Source: Chachezhania sediminis
Lineage (GTDB): Bacteria > Pseudomonadota > Alphaproteobacteria > Rhodobacterales > Rhodobacteraceae
Direction of reading: 5' to 3'
DNA: 64,000 bases
Assembly (NCBI RefSeq): GCF_009765275.1
Contig: NZ_VOPH01000002.1
Coordinates: 806,001 to 870,000, forward strand
Positions 16,281-25,623 of this stretch are shown here, one piece after another. Position 1 is the stretch's first letter, and every line of letters begins with the position of its first letter. A program made the position numbers and the translations under genes. The notes below the pieces were generated by a model. That model worked only from the letters and a program-made list of their open reading frames with translations. It had not been told where the DNA came from and searched no databases.

Positions 16281-18182
16281 TCATGCGGCTTCGGCCTGGC
16301 CAAGCAGGGCGGCCAGGCGGCCGACGGTGAAGGGTTTCTGCAGCACCGGGCCGTGGGTCAGGGCGGCCCGGTGCAGGGGGTCGTCGACCGGAAGCGAGGT
16401 CATCAGGACCAGGGGGGTCTGCCCCGCCCTGGTCTCGGCCGCGAGATCGAGACCGGTGGCCGAGCCTTCCAGGCGGATGTCCGAGAGGATCAGGGCGATG
16501 TCGTCGAGGTCGGCCAGAAGCGTGCGCGCCTCCTCGACCGAGGTCGCCTCGATCACGGCGTAGCCCAGCGACATCAGGATCGCGCGATAATCGGTGCGCA
16601 GGTCGACATTGTCCTCGACCAGAAGGGCCAGGCCGCCGATGCCCGCGGGGGCAAGGCGCAGCGGCAGGCGCAGGCGCACCTCGGCCCCGCCGGACCAGTT
16701 GCCCAGATCCATCGTGCCTCCGGCCATCTTGACCATGTCGTAGACCATCGGCAGGCCCAGGCCTGACCCGGCATCGCCCTTGGTCGTGAAGAACGGGTGC
16801 AGCGCCTTTTCCAGCGCCTCGGGCGAGAAGCCCGTTCCGGTGTCGGCGACTGCCAGTTCCAGCCAGATGTCGGACACGGGATGGGCGGTGATCGTGATCT
16901 GCCCGCCGTTGCTGCAGGCATCGCGCGCGTTCAGGATCAGGTTCAGAAGCGCGTCCTGCAACATCCCCGGATCCAGCATCAGCGGCCGGTCGGGGCAATG
17001 GTCCAGCACCGTCATTTCCACCGCCTGGGGCAGGCTGGGCGTTGCCAGGAGCTTCAGGTCCGCCAGGAAGGCATGCATGTCGGTCGCCTGGGGCCTTGGC
17101 GTGCGCTGGCCGGTCATGTCGGCCAGCCGGTGCAGCAACCGCCCGCCGCGGTCCGCGGCCGCGCGGGTGGCGGCGACCAGACCTGCGGCCTCGGGCTCCA
17201 GATCCATCCTGGACAGGCGGCTTTGCATGCCGAGGATGATGGTCAGCAGGTTCGAGAAGTCGTGGGCAATCCCGCTGGTCATCTGGGCCGCGATTTCGCG
17301 CCGGCGGGACTGTTGCAGGGCCGCGCGGGCCTGGGTTTCGGCCGTGACGTCCATCGACAGGATATAGGCGCCGCCCTGGCCATCGGGCGTGAACGCCGCC
17401 CGCAGGCGGCGGGCGTCCTGGGGTTCGGTGAATTCGAAGACAGCGCTCTCGCCCCGGAAGGCCGCCTGCAGGTGCGGGTGGATCATGGGATAGATCTGCG
17501 GGCCCACGGCCTGGGCCAGGGTCATGCCCATCACATCGGCCGGCCGTCCAGGCATGATCGCCGACAGCCGCCGGTTCGAATAGGTGTACTGCCCCGCCGC
17601 GTTTACGTGGGCGATATGGGCCGGCATCATCTCGGTCACCAGGCGCGTCCGCGCCTCGATCTCTGTCAGTTCGCGCTTGGCCTCGGCCAGGGCGGCGTTG
17701 GTGGCCGCCAGTTCCCGGTTGGCGGCAGCCAGGTCTTCGGAATGGCTGACCAGCCGGTCGCTGAGTTCTTCGGACCGGGCGCGCAGCAGCGCCTCGGACC
17801 GTTTCGTCTGGGTGATGTCGGTATAGACGGTGACCCAGCCGCCCTGCGGCAGGGGCGAACCCTCGACCGAGATCGTCCGCCCGTTGGACCGGGTGCGTTC
17901 CATATAATGCGGTTCGAACGCGCGCGAGATCTGGACCTTGTCGGCGACATAGACGTCGACATCGTCCAGGGGCCCGTATTCGCCGCTTTCTGCCAGATAC
18001 CGGATCGTGTCCTCGAACGAAGCGCCGGGCGTGGTCAGCCAGTCGGGCAGGTCGAACATGGCCTGGAACGGGGCGTTGCAGACGGCAAGCTTCAGTTCGC
18101 GGTCATAGATCGTGAGCGCCTGCGCGATCAGGTTCAGCCCGGCAGAGGTCATCGCCTTGGTCTGTGCGTCGTCCTGCGTCAT
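16281..18182 (-). CDS. Hybrid sensor histidine kinase with two PAS regions and C-terminal receiver
   Basis: 633 residues without membrane segments, so probably cytosolic. Two PAS-like regions come first (about 15-130, typical of PAS_7 domains, and 195-290), joined by a heptad-rich coiled coil (about 140-195). Then come the HisKA helix with phospho-accepting His in MTSGIAHDFSNLLTIILGMQ (about 303-322), the ATPase domain with N-box LILNARDACSNGG and G-box DTGTGFSPEALE plus GSGLGLPMV, and a receiver domain (about 515-630; ALLVEDNVDLRTDY, ILSDIRLEG). Phosphate could pass through the internal receiver or straight to the downstream OmpR-type regulator. The signal is unknown. Confidence 0.9.
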   Translation of the reverse strand: MTQDDAQTKAMTSAGLNLIAQALTIYDRELKLAVCNAPFQAMFDLPDWLTTPGASFEDTIRYLAESGEYGPLDDVDVYVADKVQISRAFEPHYMERTRSNGRTISVEGSPLPQGGWVTVYTDITQTKRSEALLRARSEELSDRLVSHSEDLAAANRELAATNAALAEAKRELTEIEARTRLVTEMMPAHIAHVNAAGQYTYSNRRLSAIMPGRPADVMGMTLAQAVGPQIYPMIHPHLQAAFRGESAVFEFTEPQDARRLRAAFTPDGQGGAYILSMDVTAETQARAALQQSRRREIAAQMTSGIAHDFSNLLTIILGMQSRLSRMDLEPEAAGLVAATRAAADRGGRLLHRLADMTGQRTPRPQATDMHAFLADLKLLATPSLPQAVEMTVLDHCPDRPLMLDPGMLQDALLNLILNARDACSNGGQITITAHPVSDIWLELAVADTGTGFSPEALEKALHPFFTTKGDAGSGLGLPMVYDMVKMAGGTMDLGNWSGGAEVRLRLPLRLAPAGIGGLALLVEDNVDLRTDYRAILMSLGYAVIEATSVEEARTLLADLDDIALILSDIRLEGSATGLDLAAETRAGQTPLVLMTSLPVDDPLHRAALTHGPVLQKPFTVGRLAALLGQAEAA

Positions 18183-18266
18183 CGATCCCGAAAGCTCTCC
18201 CGAGGTGCGAGGCTAGCACCGGCCGGCCCGGCCGGCAATCGCGTCGCATGCCGTCGGCCCCGGCGG

Positions 18267-19355
18267 TCAGGCGGCACGGCCTTCGGTCAGGACCGACGCG
18301 GCGAACCGGCCCAGGACAGTGGAGGCCGGGGCGCCGTGGTCCGGCAGGTGCACCCGGCAGCGGCCGTCCAGGTGGCTGGCAACCAGCCAGTCGCGGTTGC
18401 GGCCCATCTCTCCGAAATAGAGGCTTTCGACCTCGGCACCCGAGGCGCGCACGCGGGCATGGCGCGGCAGAAGGATCTGGGCGTATTGCACGGTCCAGCG
18501 GTCCGGCATCCGGTTGCGGACCGAGGAGGGCAGGTGTTCGGCCGCCACCAGCACGTGTTCGTGGCCGAACAGGTCCTCGACATCGTTGCCGCTCATGAAC
18601 AGGCGCTGGAACGGGGCCATGGTGATCGGGCGCCGCAGCCCGAAATAGGGCGGACGGACCTGCAGGGGTTTGAACGAGCCCATGGCCGGCACCTGCCAGC
18701 AGAGCGTTGCCAGAACAGGCAGCGGCTCGCCGCTTCCGGTCACGACCATGTCGCCTCGGCGCAGGTGGCCGACAGGCGTCGGGCCGTCCAGGGTGGAGAC
18801 AATCGTGTCGAGGCAAAGCGACGGTGCCGGGCCCGCTGCCACGATATCGGTCGAAAGCGCCAGAAAGGACAGGCCGGGTGGATAGGAGCATTTCCCGGGG
18901 TCCACCAGCCAGGCGAAGACGTCGACCGGGATCGGCTGGGGCGCCGGCAGGTTATGCAGGTGCAGCGTGTCCGCGCCGACCTCGACCACGGTCAGCTGGG
19001 CCGTCTGCAGGGCGACGTCCCAGGAATAGGTCAGGCGCAGCCGTTCGGCCGTGCTGTTTTCGGTCACCGGCACCCGGCAGCCGGTCAAGTGGTCGCCCTG
19101 TCCCAGCTGGAAATGCAGCGCGCCGTCGTAGTCCGGGCCCAGCCTCAGGCAGAAGGGACACGGGCTGCTGCGGCGGATGTCCAGGATCGGGGCAAGCCAT
19201 TCATTGTCCAGGCCTCGGATCTCGATCACCAGGGATCCGCGGTTCAGAACCGTGTTTGGCCCGGCTTCGGGCAGCGGGCTGTCATGGGGCAGGGGGTCGA
19301 TGCCAGCGGGGTCAAACCGGCCGTGGGTGCCATCGGAAAGGGCGATCCATGCCAT
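18267..19355 (-). CDS. Hint-domain protein
   Basis: 362 residues. The C-terminal half has a Hedgehog/intein (Hint_2-type) domain: the block starting CLDTIVSTLDGPTPVGHLRRGD around residue 180 with Cys as the first residue, then VQYAQILLPRHARVRASGAEVESL near 285, where inteins carry the conserved His. In Rhodobacteraceae such domains are common at the end of RTX or hypothetical secreted proteins, and self-cleavage is not certain. The N-terminal half (1-175) is not recognised. The 84-bp gap to the kinase gene holds two adjacent CCGGCCGG palindromes (18219-18235), a possible weak terminator. Confidence 0.72.
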   Translation of the reverse strand: MAWIALSDGTHGRFDPAGIDPLPHDSPLPEAGPNTVLNRGSLVIEIRGLDNEWLAPILDIRRSSPCPFCLRLGPDYDGALHFQLGQGDHLTGCRVPVTENSTAERLRLTYSWDVALQTAQLTVVEVGADTLHLHNLPAPQPIPVDVFAWLVDPGKCSYPPGLSFLALSTDIVAAGPAPSLCLDTIVSTLDGPTPVGHLRRGDMVVTGSGEPLPVLATLCWQVPAMGSFKPLQVRPPYFGLRRPITMAPFQRLFMSGNDVEDLFGHEHVLVAAEHLPSSVRNRMPDRWTVQYAQILLPRHARVRASGAEVESLYFGEMGRNRDWLVASHLDGRCRVHLPDHGAPASTVLGRFAASVLTEGRAA

Positions 19356-20003
19356 GGCCTATGCGGTCCGCCGGGCCGACAGGCGGTTTGATCCGGTGAA
19401 GGTCCGGACCTGCCCCGTCGACCGCATCCGTCCGGTGTCCGCCGCCATGGCGGCGGGCAAGCCCGCCCCGCCCCGGCCGGGGATGCCCCGGGCGCGACGA
19501 TCCCCGCCATGGAAGGCAGGTCGGGCCTGCCCGCTGTCGCGGAAGACCGGCTTTGCCCTATTCGTTGCCGACGCAACGATACCGACCGGTGACCTGAAAG
19601 CACTGACCATTCAAACCGTCCCCTGTTGCCATGCGTTGCCCTTGGGGGCAATCTATGCGGCCATGTGTCCGTCCAGGGTCTGGCGGTAATCCGGACCTGC
19701 CGCCGTCTATGGGCGGGCAGGATCGGAGTGCGGTTTCACCTTCCCTTCATTTCGTCGAACTGGTCCGAAGTCGGGCCGTTGCGAGTTATGTGAAGGGTCG
19801 GCTCTTCTAACGTGCGATTTGCGTGCCGTGACCCGGACAGGTTGTCGTGAACTGAAAACTATCACCCCCGGGGTTGTCTGTTAAGACGCTTTGCGCACGG
19901 GGTGACCCAGGGCCGATGCGGTTTTTAGGGTGCGTCGTGCTTAACTGGTGACAAATCGGACCAAGCGTTTCAGGTTCGTACGAGATATGGGAGACAGAAC
20001 AGC
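19356..20003. other. Intergenic region, no gene seen
   Basis: A 648-bp gap between the divergent Hint-domain gene and dapE. Open frames here are short, biased and without ribosome-binding sites. The right third is less GC-rich (for example around 19850-19990), as expected for the dapE promoter, but I could not fix convincing -35/-10 boxes. GGGAGACAGA lies just before the dapE start. Confidence 0.6.
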
Positions 20004-21182
20004 ATGACCTCTGCGGCAGAAGCATCCAGCGGCACCCCCTTTGGCACCGATCCGGTAGAGCTGACGGCGGCGCTGGTCCGGTGCGCCTCGGTCACGCCGG
20101 CGGAAGGCGGGGCGCTGGTGGTGCTGGCCGATGCGCTGTCGGCGGCCGGGTTCGAATGCGTGCGCGCTGACCGGGGCGAGGTGTCGAACCTCTATGCCCG
20201 CTGGGGCGCCAGGGGGCATCCGAAAACGATCGGGTTCAACGGCCATACCGACGTTGTGCCGACCGGCGACCCTGCCAGCTGGACGGTCGATCCCTTCGGG
20301 GCGGAAATCCGGGACGGCATCCTTTATGGCCGCGGTGCGGTGGACATGAAGTCGGGCGTCGCGGCCTTTGCCGCCGCTGCCATCGATTTCGTGACCCAGA
20401 CGCCGCCCGATGGCGCCGTGGTGCTGGCCATTACCGGCGACGAGGAAGGCGTGGCCACCGATGGCACGGTGGCGCTTCTGGATTACATGGACCGGGCGGG
20501 CGAGAAGATGGCGGCCTGCATCGTGGGTGAACCTACCTGTCCCAGCCACATGGGCGAGATGATGAAGATCGGCCGCCGCGGGTCGATGACCGCGGATTTT
20601 CTTGTGACCGGCGTTCAGGGGCATTCCGCCTATCCCCACCGGGCTAAGAATCCGCTGCCGCCGCTGGTCCGGCTGATGGACCGGCTGGCCAGCCACGAAC
20701 TGGACAAGGGCACCGATCACTTCGATCCCTCGACCCTGGCCGTGGTCACGGTGGATACCGGCAACCCGGCCAACAACGTGATCCCGGAAAAGGCCATGGG
20801 CCGGGTGAACATCCGCTTCAACGACGCGCATTCGGGTGCCTCGATCTCGGACTGGCTGAAGGCCGAGGCGGCCGAGGTCGTGGCGGAATTCGGCGTCGCG
20901 ATCGATGTGCAGATCAAGATTTCCGGCGAAAGCTTCCTGACGCCGCCGGGGCCGCTGTCGGAGTTGGTCGCCCAGGCGGTCGAGGCGGAAACGGGTGTGA
21001 CCCCGGTCCTGTCGACCTCGGGCGGCACGTCGGATGCACGGTTCATCAAGGATCACTGCCCGGTGGTCGAATTCGGTCTGGTGGGCGAAAGCATGCACCA
21101 GGTCGACGAGCGGGTGCCGGTGGACCAGGTGCACCAGCTGAAGGCGGTCTATGCCCGCGTGCTGAAGGGCTATTTCGCTTGA
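20004..21182 (+). CDS. dapE: Succinyl-diaminopimelate desuccinylase
   Basis: 392 residues, usual family length. It removes the succinyl group from N-succinyl-LL-diaminopimelate in the lysine/peptidoglycan pathway using two zinc ions. Metal-binding M20 motifs are present: [14 protein letters not shown] (His and Asp, about 74-87), [13 protein letters not shown] (bridging Asp), [12 protein letters not shown] (catalytic Glu pair) and the late His in [17 protein letters not shown] (about 355). The dimerisation domain lies between, with [22 protein letters not shown] 20004 follows GGGAGACAGA. The next gene begins 1 base after the stop. Confidence 0.96.
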   Translation: MTSAAEASSGTPFGTDPVELTAALVRCASVTPAEGGALVVLADALSAAGFECVRADRGEVSNLYARWGARGHPKTIGFNGHTDVVPTGDPASWTVDPFGAEIRDGILYGRGAVDMKSGVAAFAAAAIDFVTQTPPDGAVVLAITGDEEGVATDGTVALLDYMDRAGEKMAACIVGEPTCPSHMGEMMKIGRRGSMTADFLVTGVQGHSAYPHRAKNPLPPLVRLMDRLASHELDKGTDHFDPSTLAVVTVDTGNPANNVIPEKAMGRVNIRFNDAHSGASISDWLKAEAAEVVAEFGVAIDVQIKISGESFLTPPGPLSELVAQAVEAETGVTPVLSTSGGTSDARFIKDHCPVVEFGLVGESMHQVDERVPVDQVHQLKAVYARVLKGYFA

Positions 21183-21183
21183 C

Positions 21184-21801
21184 GTGGTGACGCGTACCCT
21201 GATCGTGATGGTCAAGGTCCCGCGCCCGGGCCGCGTCAAGACGCGGCTGGGGGCCGGGATCGGGATGACCGCTGCCGCCTGGTGGTTTCGCCACCAGGCC
21301 GCGCGGCTGCTGCGTCGGGTCGCGGACCCGCGCTGGCAGGTGGTGCTGGCGGTCAGCCCCGATGGCGAAGGCATGGCCGCCCGATGCTGGCCGGTTTCGA
21401 TCCGCCGCCGGCCGCAGGGCAGGGGGCATCTGGGCACCCGGATGCTGCGCCAGATCGCAGGTGCCGCCCCCGGTCCCGTCTGTCTTGTCGGCGCGGACAT
21501 TCCCGGCCTCGACCGTTCCCATATCGCCCGGGCCTTCGACGCCCTTCGGGGCGCGGATGCGGTGCTGGGCCCGGCCGAGGATGGCGGCTACTGGCTGATC
21601 GGGATGCGTCATCCGGCGCTGGCGGGCCGTGCGCTTCGGGCCGGCGCGCTGGACCGCGTCCGCTGGTCCACGTCCCATGCGCTGGCGGACACAGTGGCCG
21701 GGCTTCGGCCCCTGCGCGTACGCTTTGCCGACCACTTGGCGGATGTCGATACGCCGGCCGATCTGGGCACCCGGACCGGACAGGCCGGGGGCGGGGCATA
21801 G
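21184..21801 (+). CDS. DUF2064 / TIGR04282-type GT-A glycosyltransferase-fold protein
   Basis: 205 residues starting at a GTG (21184 or 21187). The family pattern is clear: IVMVKVPRPGRVKTRLGAGIG at the start, a nucleotidyl/glycosyl-transferase-like fold, VCLVGADIPGLDRSHIARAF (Asp metal motif) around residue 98, and VLGPAEDGGYWLIGM around 125. The family is often annotated in arsenosugar or related glycosyl transfer, but its role in most bacteria is unknown. It is one base past dapE, so co-transcription is likely. Confidence 0.85.
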   Translation: MVTRTLIVMVKVPRPGRVKTRLGAGIGMTAAAWWFRHQAARLLRRVADPRWQVVLAVSPDGEGMAARCWPVSIRRRPQGRGHLGTRMLRQIAGAAPGPVCLVGADIPGLDRSHIARAFDALRGADAVLGPAEDGGYWLIGMRHPALAGRALRAGALDRVRWSTSHALADTVAGLRPLRVRFADHLADVDTPADLGTRTGQAGGGA

Positions 21802-21942
21802 GGGGCTTTCCGCCGCGCTTGTCCGCCATGTGCGGCCGACGCGCCGGGGCCCGGCGGAAAGCCGTTCACCCCCCCCCCACACACACCGGGGCGCACACCA
21901 TTTGCTCATGACGCCGCCTGCGGCCCGTGGTAGATCCCGGGC

Positions 21943-24216
21943 ATGACACGGATCCCCGACCGTCGCGAGATCCTCGACTGGATCGCCGCGCATCCCACAC
22001 AGAACAGCAAACGCGATATCGCCAAGGCCTTCGGCATCAAGGGTGCCGAACGGATCGAGCTGAAGCGCATCCTGCGTACGCTTGAAGACGAAGGCCACCT
22101 GGCCAAGCGCAAGCGCAGCTATACCGACCCGGAGCGGCTTCCGCCCGTGTCCGTCCTGGAGGTGCGCGCGCCCGACAGCGACGGCGACCTCTTTGCCCGG
22201 CCGCTGGAATGGCATGGCGAGGGCGTGGAGCCCGTCGTGCTGGTTCTGCCGCGCGAGAGCGATCCGGCGCTGGCCGCCGGCGACCGGATCCTGGCTCGCC
22301 TGCAACTGGTGCAGGGCGAGGATCATCATTACGAGGCGCGCCTGATCCGCCGTATCGGCACACATCCCCGCCGGGTTCTGGGCGTCTTCCGCAAGGGGGC
22401 CGAGGGCGGGCGGATCGTGCCCATCGACAAGGCCGTCCACAACGACTGGACTGTGGCCGAGGCCGACCGGCACGGCGCCAAGGACGGCGAACTGGTCGAG
22501 GCGGAACAGATCGGTTCGTCCCGCGCCGTCCGCATGGGCTCGCCCCGGGCGCGGGTCATCGGCCGGCTGGGCGATCCCAGCGGGCCCAAGGCGGTGTCCC
22601 TGATCGCGATCCACGAACACGGTATCCCGGACGATTTCCCGGTCGAGGTGCTGGACGAGGCCGACGCGATGAAGCCCGTGGGCCTGAAGGGCCGCGAGGA
22701 TCTGCGCGAGATGCCGTTCGTCACCATCGACCCGGCCGATGCGCGCGATCACGACGACGCGTGCTATGCCCATGTCGACGACGATCCGGCGAACGAGGGC
22801 GGTTTCGTCCTGTGGGTCGCGATTGCCGATGTCGCCGCCTATGTGCGCCCCGGCACCGCGCTGGACCGCGAGGCCCTGCACCGGGGCAATTCCACCTATT
22901 TCCCCGACAGGGTCGTGCCGATGCTGCCGGAACGGCTGTCGGGCGATCTGTGTTCGCTGCACGAAGGCGTGCCGCGGGCGTGCATCGCCGTGCGCATGCA
23001 GCTGGACAAGGACGGCAAGAAGATCGGCCACCGCTTTGTCCGGGGACTGATGCGGTCGGCTGCATCCCTGACCTATGAACAGGTGCAGGCGGCGCTGGAC
23101 GGCGCGCCCGGTGACAAGGCCGGGCCGCTGCTGGAAACGGTGTTGAAGCCCCTGAAGGGCGCCTATGACGCGTTGGCGGCGGCGCGGGATGCGCGCCAGC
23201 CGCTGGACCTGGACCTGCCGGAACGCCAGATCGTTCTGTCCGACGAAGGCAAGGTCGTGTCGGTCAATTTCCGCGACCGGCTGACCGCGCACAAGCTGAT
23301 CGAGGAATTCATGGTCCTGGCCAATGTCGCCGCGGCCGAAACGCTGGGCCGCAAGCGGTCGCCCCTCCTGTTCCGGGTGCACGAGGAGCCGTCGCAGCAG
23401 AAGCTGGACGCCTTGCGCGAAACCGCGCGGGCGGCGGGCTATGCGTTGGCCAAGGGGCAGGTGTTGCAGACACGCCACCTGAACCAGCTGCTGAACCAGG
23501 CGGCCGGGTCCGACGATGCCGAACTGATCAACATGTCGACGCTCCGGTCGATGACACAGGCCTATTACAGCCCCGACAACCTGGGCCATTTTGGCCTGGC
23601 CCTGCGGGAATACGCGCATTTCACCTCGCCCATCCGGCGCTATGCCGACCTGATCGTCCACCGCGGCCTGATCGCGGCCCACGGCTGGGGCAAGGACGGT
23701 CTGACCGAGGGCGAGATCGAGGTGCTGGAAAAGACCGCCATCCACATCTCGGAAACGGAACGCCGGTCGATGACGGCCGAACGGGACACGACCGACCGCT
23801 ACCTTGCGGCCTACCTGGCCGAGAGGGTGGGGGCAGAGTTCACGGGTCGGATCAGCGGCATCGCGCGCTTCGGCGTCTTCGTGAAACTGGACGAAACCGG
23901 CGCCGACGGTTTGATCCCGATCCGGCAGCTGGGGCAGGAATATTTCAAGTACGATCACGAGGCCGGCACGCTGATGGGGGCCGACACGGGCCTGATAATC
24001 GCTCTGGGTCAGAGGGTGAAGGTAAAGCTGGCCGAAGCCTCGCCCGTGACCGGCGGGATCGAGCTGGAGCTGCTGGAACTGGACGACCGCGCCATGCCCA
24101 AGGCGCCGCCGCGGTCGGGCCGGCCGATGCGCGGCAAGCCTGGACGCCCGGGGGGACGGTCCGGCAAGCCGGGAGGCAAGGACAAGAGCCGCAAGGTCTC
24201 GCGCAAAAGGAAGTGA
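21943..24216 (+). CDS. rnr: Ribonuclease R
   Basis: 757 residues. An N-terminal winged helix (DRREILDWIAAHPTQNSKRD) and cold-shock-like domains are followed by the RNB catalytic domain with the Asp cluster in TIDPADARDHDDACYAHVDD (about 262-281), then an S1 domain (AEFTGRISGIARFGVFVKLD, about 628) and a Lys/Arg/Gly-rich tail. It degrades structured RNA 3' to 5' processively. The start ATG 21943 has no strong ribosome-binding site. The 141 bp before it contain a C-run followed by a CA-repeat tract (about 21870-21890). Confidence 0.96.
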   Translation: MTRIPDRREILDWIAAHPTQNSKRDIAKAFGIKGAERIELKRILRTLEDEGHLAKRKRSYTDPERLPPVSVLEVRAPDSDGDLFARPLEWHGEGVEPVVLVLPRESDPALAAGDRILARLQLVQGEDHHYEARLIRRIGTHPRRVLGVFRKGAEGGRIVPIDKAVHNDWTVAEADRHGAKDGELVEAEQIGSSRAVRMGSPRARVIGRLGDPSGPKAVSLIAIHEHGIPDDFPVEVLDEADAMKPVGLKGREDLREMPFVTIDPADARDHDDACYAHVDDDPANEGGFVLWVAIADVAAYVRPGTALDREALHRGNSTYFPDRVVPMLPERLSGDLCSLHEGVPRACIAVRMQLDKDGKKIGHRFVRGLMRSAASLTYEQVQAALDGAPGDKAGPLLETVLKPLKGAYDALAAARDARQPLDLDLPERQIVLSDEGKVVSVNFRDRLTAHKLIEEFMVLANVAAAETLGRKRSPLLFRVHEEPSQQKLDALRETARAAGYALAKGQVLQTRHLNQLLNQAAGSDDAELINMSTLRSMTQAYYSPDNLGHFGLALREYAHFTSPIRRYADLIVHRGLIAAHGWGKDGLTEGEIEVLEKTAIHISETERRSMTAERDTTDRYLAAYLAERVGAEFTGRISGIARFGVFVKLDETGADGLIPIRQLGQEYFKYDHEAGTLMGADTGLIIALGQRVKVKLAEASPVTGGIELELLELDDRAMPKAPPRSGRPMRGKPGRPGGRSGKPGGKDKSRKVSRKRK

Positions 24217-24435
24217 CAGGCTTCGGGTCGGGTGGAGCGCGTTCCGCCGGCCCCGCGCCCGTCCCGGGCCGACCACCCGCCCGCCCAAGCCGGTCGCCTG
24301 CGGCACCCACCTTGCCCGGGACGGGCGCGAGGCCGGCCGTGTCGGACCGGGTGGATTTGCGAACGGCGATCTGCGCGACGGAAGTCGCCCGCCCGCAGGC
24401 GTCGTTCCGGCACCCGCGGGGGGCAGCCGTGACCG

Positions 24436-24750
24436 TCACATCTCGATGATCGGCGCGACCTCGACCGAGCCGGATCCGTCGATGACCATCGGGCAGCCCT
24501 TGGCCATCTCGATCGCGGCTTCGAGCGAGTCCGCTTTCACAACGGTGAAGCCCGAGGCCGGGTTGGGCCCGCCGTCATCGGTTACGCCGGACGAGGTCAC
24601 GGTCCGGGATGCCCCCACCGCGTTGCCCGGGATGACCAGGGCGTCGCCCAGGGCACCGAACCAGTCGCCCCAGGCTTCCATCGCCTTCTGGCCTTCCTCC
24701 GGCGTCCGCGGGACCGCGCCGCCGTGGTACACGAAAAGATAATCCGTCAT
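24436..24750 (-). CDS. YCII-related (DGPF-type) domain protein
   Basis: 104 residues from ATG 24750, with AAGGA 7 bases upstream; a longer frame upstream runs into the neighbouring gene and is not needed. It starts MTDYLFVYHGGAVPRTPEEG and contains GFTVVKADSLEAAIEMAKGCP, the ferredoxin-like fold of YCII/DGPF proteins, a family of unknown or dehalogenase-like function often found with AHSA1 and ArsR genes. Third gene of the arsR-AHSA1-YCII unit. Confidence 0.8.
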   Translation of the reverse strand: MTDYLFVYHGGAVPRTPEEGQKAMEAWGDWFGALGDALVIPGNAVGASRTVTSSGVTDDGGPNPASGFTVVKADSLEAAIEMAKGCPMVIDGSGSVEVAPIIEM

Positions 24751-24784
24751 TTGGTGTCCTTCCTGTCGTTGCGGTCCCTGTCCG

Positions 24785-25219
24785 TCAGGGCCCCATGATG
24801 ATCTTGCCCAGCTTGGCGAAGGTCGAGATCCAGCCGCGCTTGTGGTCCGCCGCGCTGTCATCGTCGGTCAGGTCGCGGTGGTCCAGGATCAGCCGCGCGC
24901 CGCACGGGGCGGGCTCGACCGTGAACGTCACGTGGCTTTCCTGTCCGCGGCGTCCGTCGACATCGTGCCAGGCCCAGGTCAGCCCCACGGATTTCGGGGG
25001 GGTCACATGGGTCACATGGCCCGAAACCTGCACCGTCAGGTCGACCCCGTTGGTCATGACCGACTGCCATGGCCCTACCCTTGTGAAATCCGGCGCGCTG
25101 CCGGAGACATAGATCCCTTCCGGTCCCCACCAGGACAGGAGCTTCACCGGATCCGTCACCCAGGCGAACAGTGCCTCGGGCGAAAGCGGGAAGTCGCGTT
25201 CCATGTGCAGATCAGGCAT
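24785..25219 (-). CDS. SRPBCC / AHSA1-domain protein
   Basis: 144 residues, one START/AHSA1 domain: FPLSPEALFAWVTDPVKLLSWWGPEG at the start (shown in two parts: residues 10-22 and 23-35), and the closing helix HKRGWISTFAKLGKIIMGP. These domains bind hydrophobic ligands or act as co-chaperone-like modules. It overlaps the upstream arsR-type gene by 8 bases, which is the common regulator-ligand-binder pair. Confidence 0.85.
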   Translation of the reverse strand: MPDLHMERDFPLSPEALFAWVTDPVKLLSWWGPEGIYVSGSAPDFTRVGPWQSVMTNGVDLTVQVSGHVTHVTPPKSVGLTWAWHDVDGRRGQESHVTFTVEPAPCGARLILDHRDLTDDDSAADHKRGWISTFAKLGKIIMGP

Positions 25220-25544
25220 CGGGGCCGCCTTCCAGATCTATGGCCGCGGCCAGCCGGTCGAACTGGCTGTCCCAGTAGATCCGTCGCGACAGGGTCCAGT
25301 CGGCGATCCGGCGCAGGCCCCGGGCATCGGCGGAATAGATCCGCTTCGTCCCTTCGGCCCGCTGGCGGATCAGCCCGGCGTCCCGCAGCACCTTCAGATG
25401 GCGCGAGATAGCGGGAGCGGTGATGTCGACGCCAGCCACGATGTCGCCGGCCGGCAATTCGCCTTCGGCCATCAGCCGTTCGACGATGGCCAGACGGGTG
25501 GGGTCGGCCAGGGCCGAGAAGGATTTCACAAGTTCATCGCTCAT
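25212..25544 (-). CDS. ArsR-family transcriptional regulator
   Basis: 110 residues from ATG 25544; an in-frame ATG at 25562 exists but most relatives start MSDELVKSFSALADPTRL. Winged helix-turn-helix: DPTRLAIVERLMAEGELPAG, recognition helix AISRHLKVLRDAGLIRQR, wing EGTKRIYSADARG. No Cys metal-sensing motif is seen, so it probably responds to something other than metals. First gene of a three-gene unit with AHSA1 and YCII proteins. A TTAAC-N6-GTTAA dyad lies 27 bases upstream. Confidence 0.88.
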   Translation of the reverse strand: MSDELVKSFSALADPTRLAIVERLMAEGELPAGDIVAGVDITAPAISRHLKVLRDAGLIRQRAEGTKRIYSADARGLRRIADWTLSRRIYWDSQFDRLAAAIDLEGGPDA

Positions 25545-25570
25545 CCGCTCTTTATTGCGCATGATGCTAA

Positions 25571-25586
25571 TTAACGGAAGTGTTAA
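25571..25586. promoter_or_regulatory. TTAAC-N6-GTTAA dyad upstream of the arsR-type gene
   Basis: A perfect 5-bp inverted repeat in an AT-rich island within otherwise GC-rich DNA, 27 bases before the arsR-type start and 37 bases after the serB end. Its position suits an autoregulatory operator/promoter. Confidence 0.55.
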
Positions 25587-25623
25587 ATTTTGGGTGACCG
25601 GCGAAGGCTCGGCCGGTGGAGGG

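Noticed and set aside
16797-19391. 864-codon frame antisense to the histidine kinase and Hint gene
   Set aside because: Crosses two well-supported genes and has no domain-like features.
21870-21890. C-run and CA-repeat before rnr as a phase-variable tract
   Set aside because: It is short, non-coding and not placed in an obvious promoter spacer; no evidence of switching.
21046-24306. 1086-codon frame antisense to rnr
   Set aside because: Shadow of the rnr coding strand; low-complexity Arg/Gln/His content and no ribosome-binding site.
25571-25586. CtrA-type binding site (TTAA-N7-TTAA)
   Set aside because: The spacing between TTAA halves is 8 rather than 7 bases, and its place fits an ArsR operator better.
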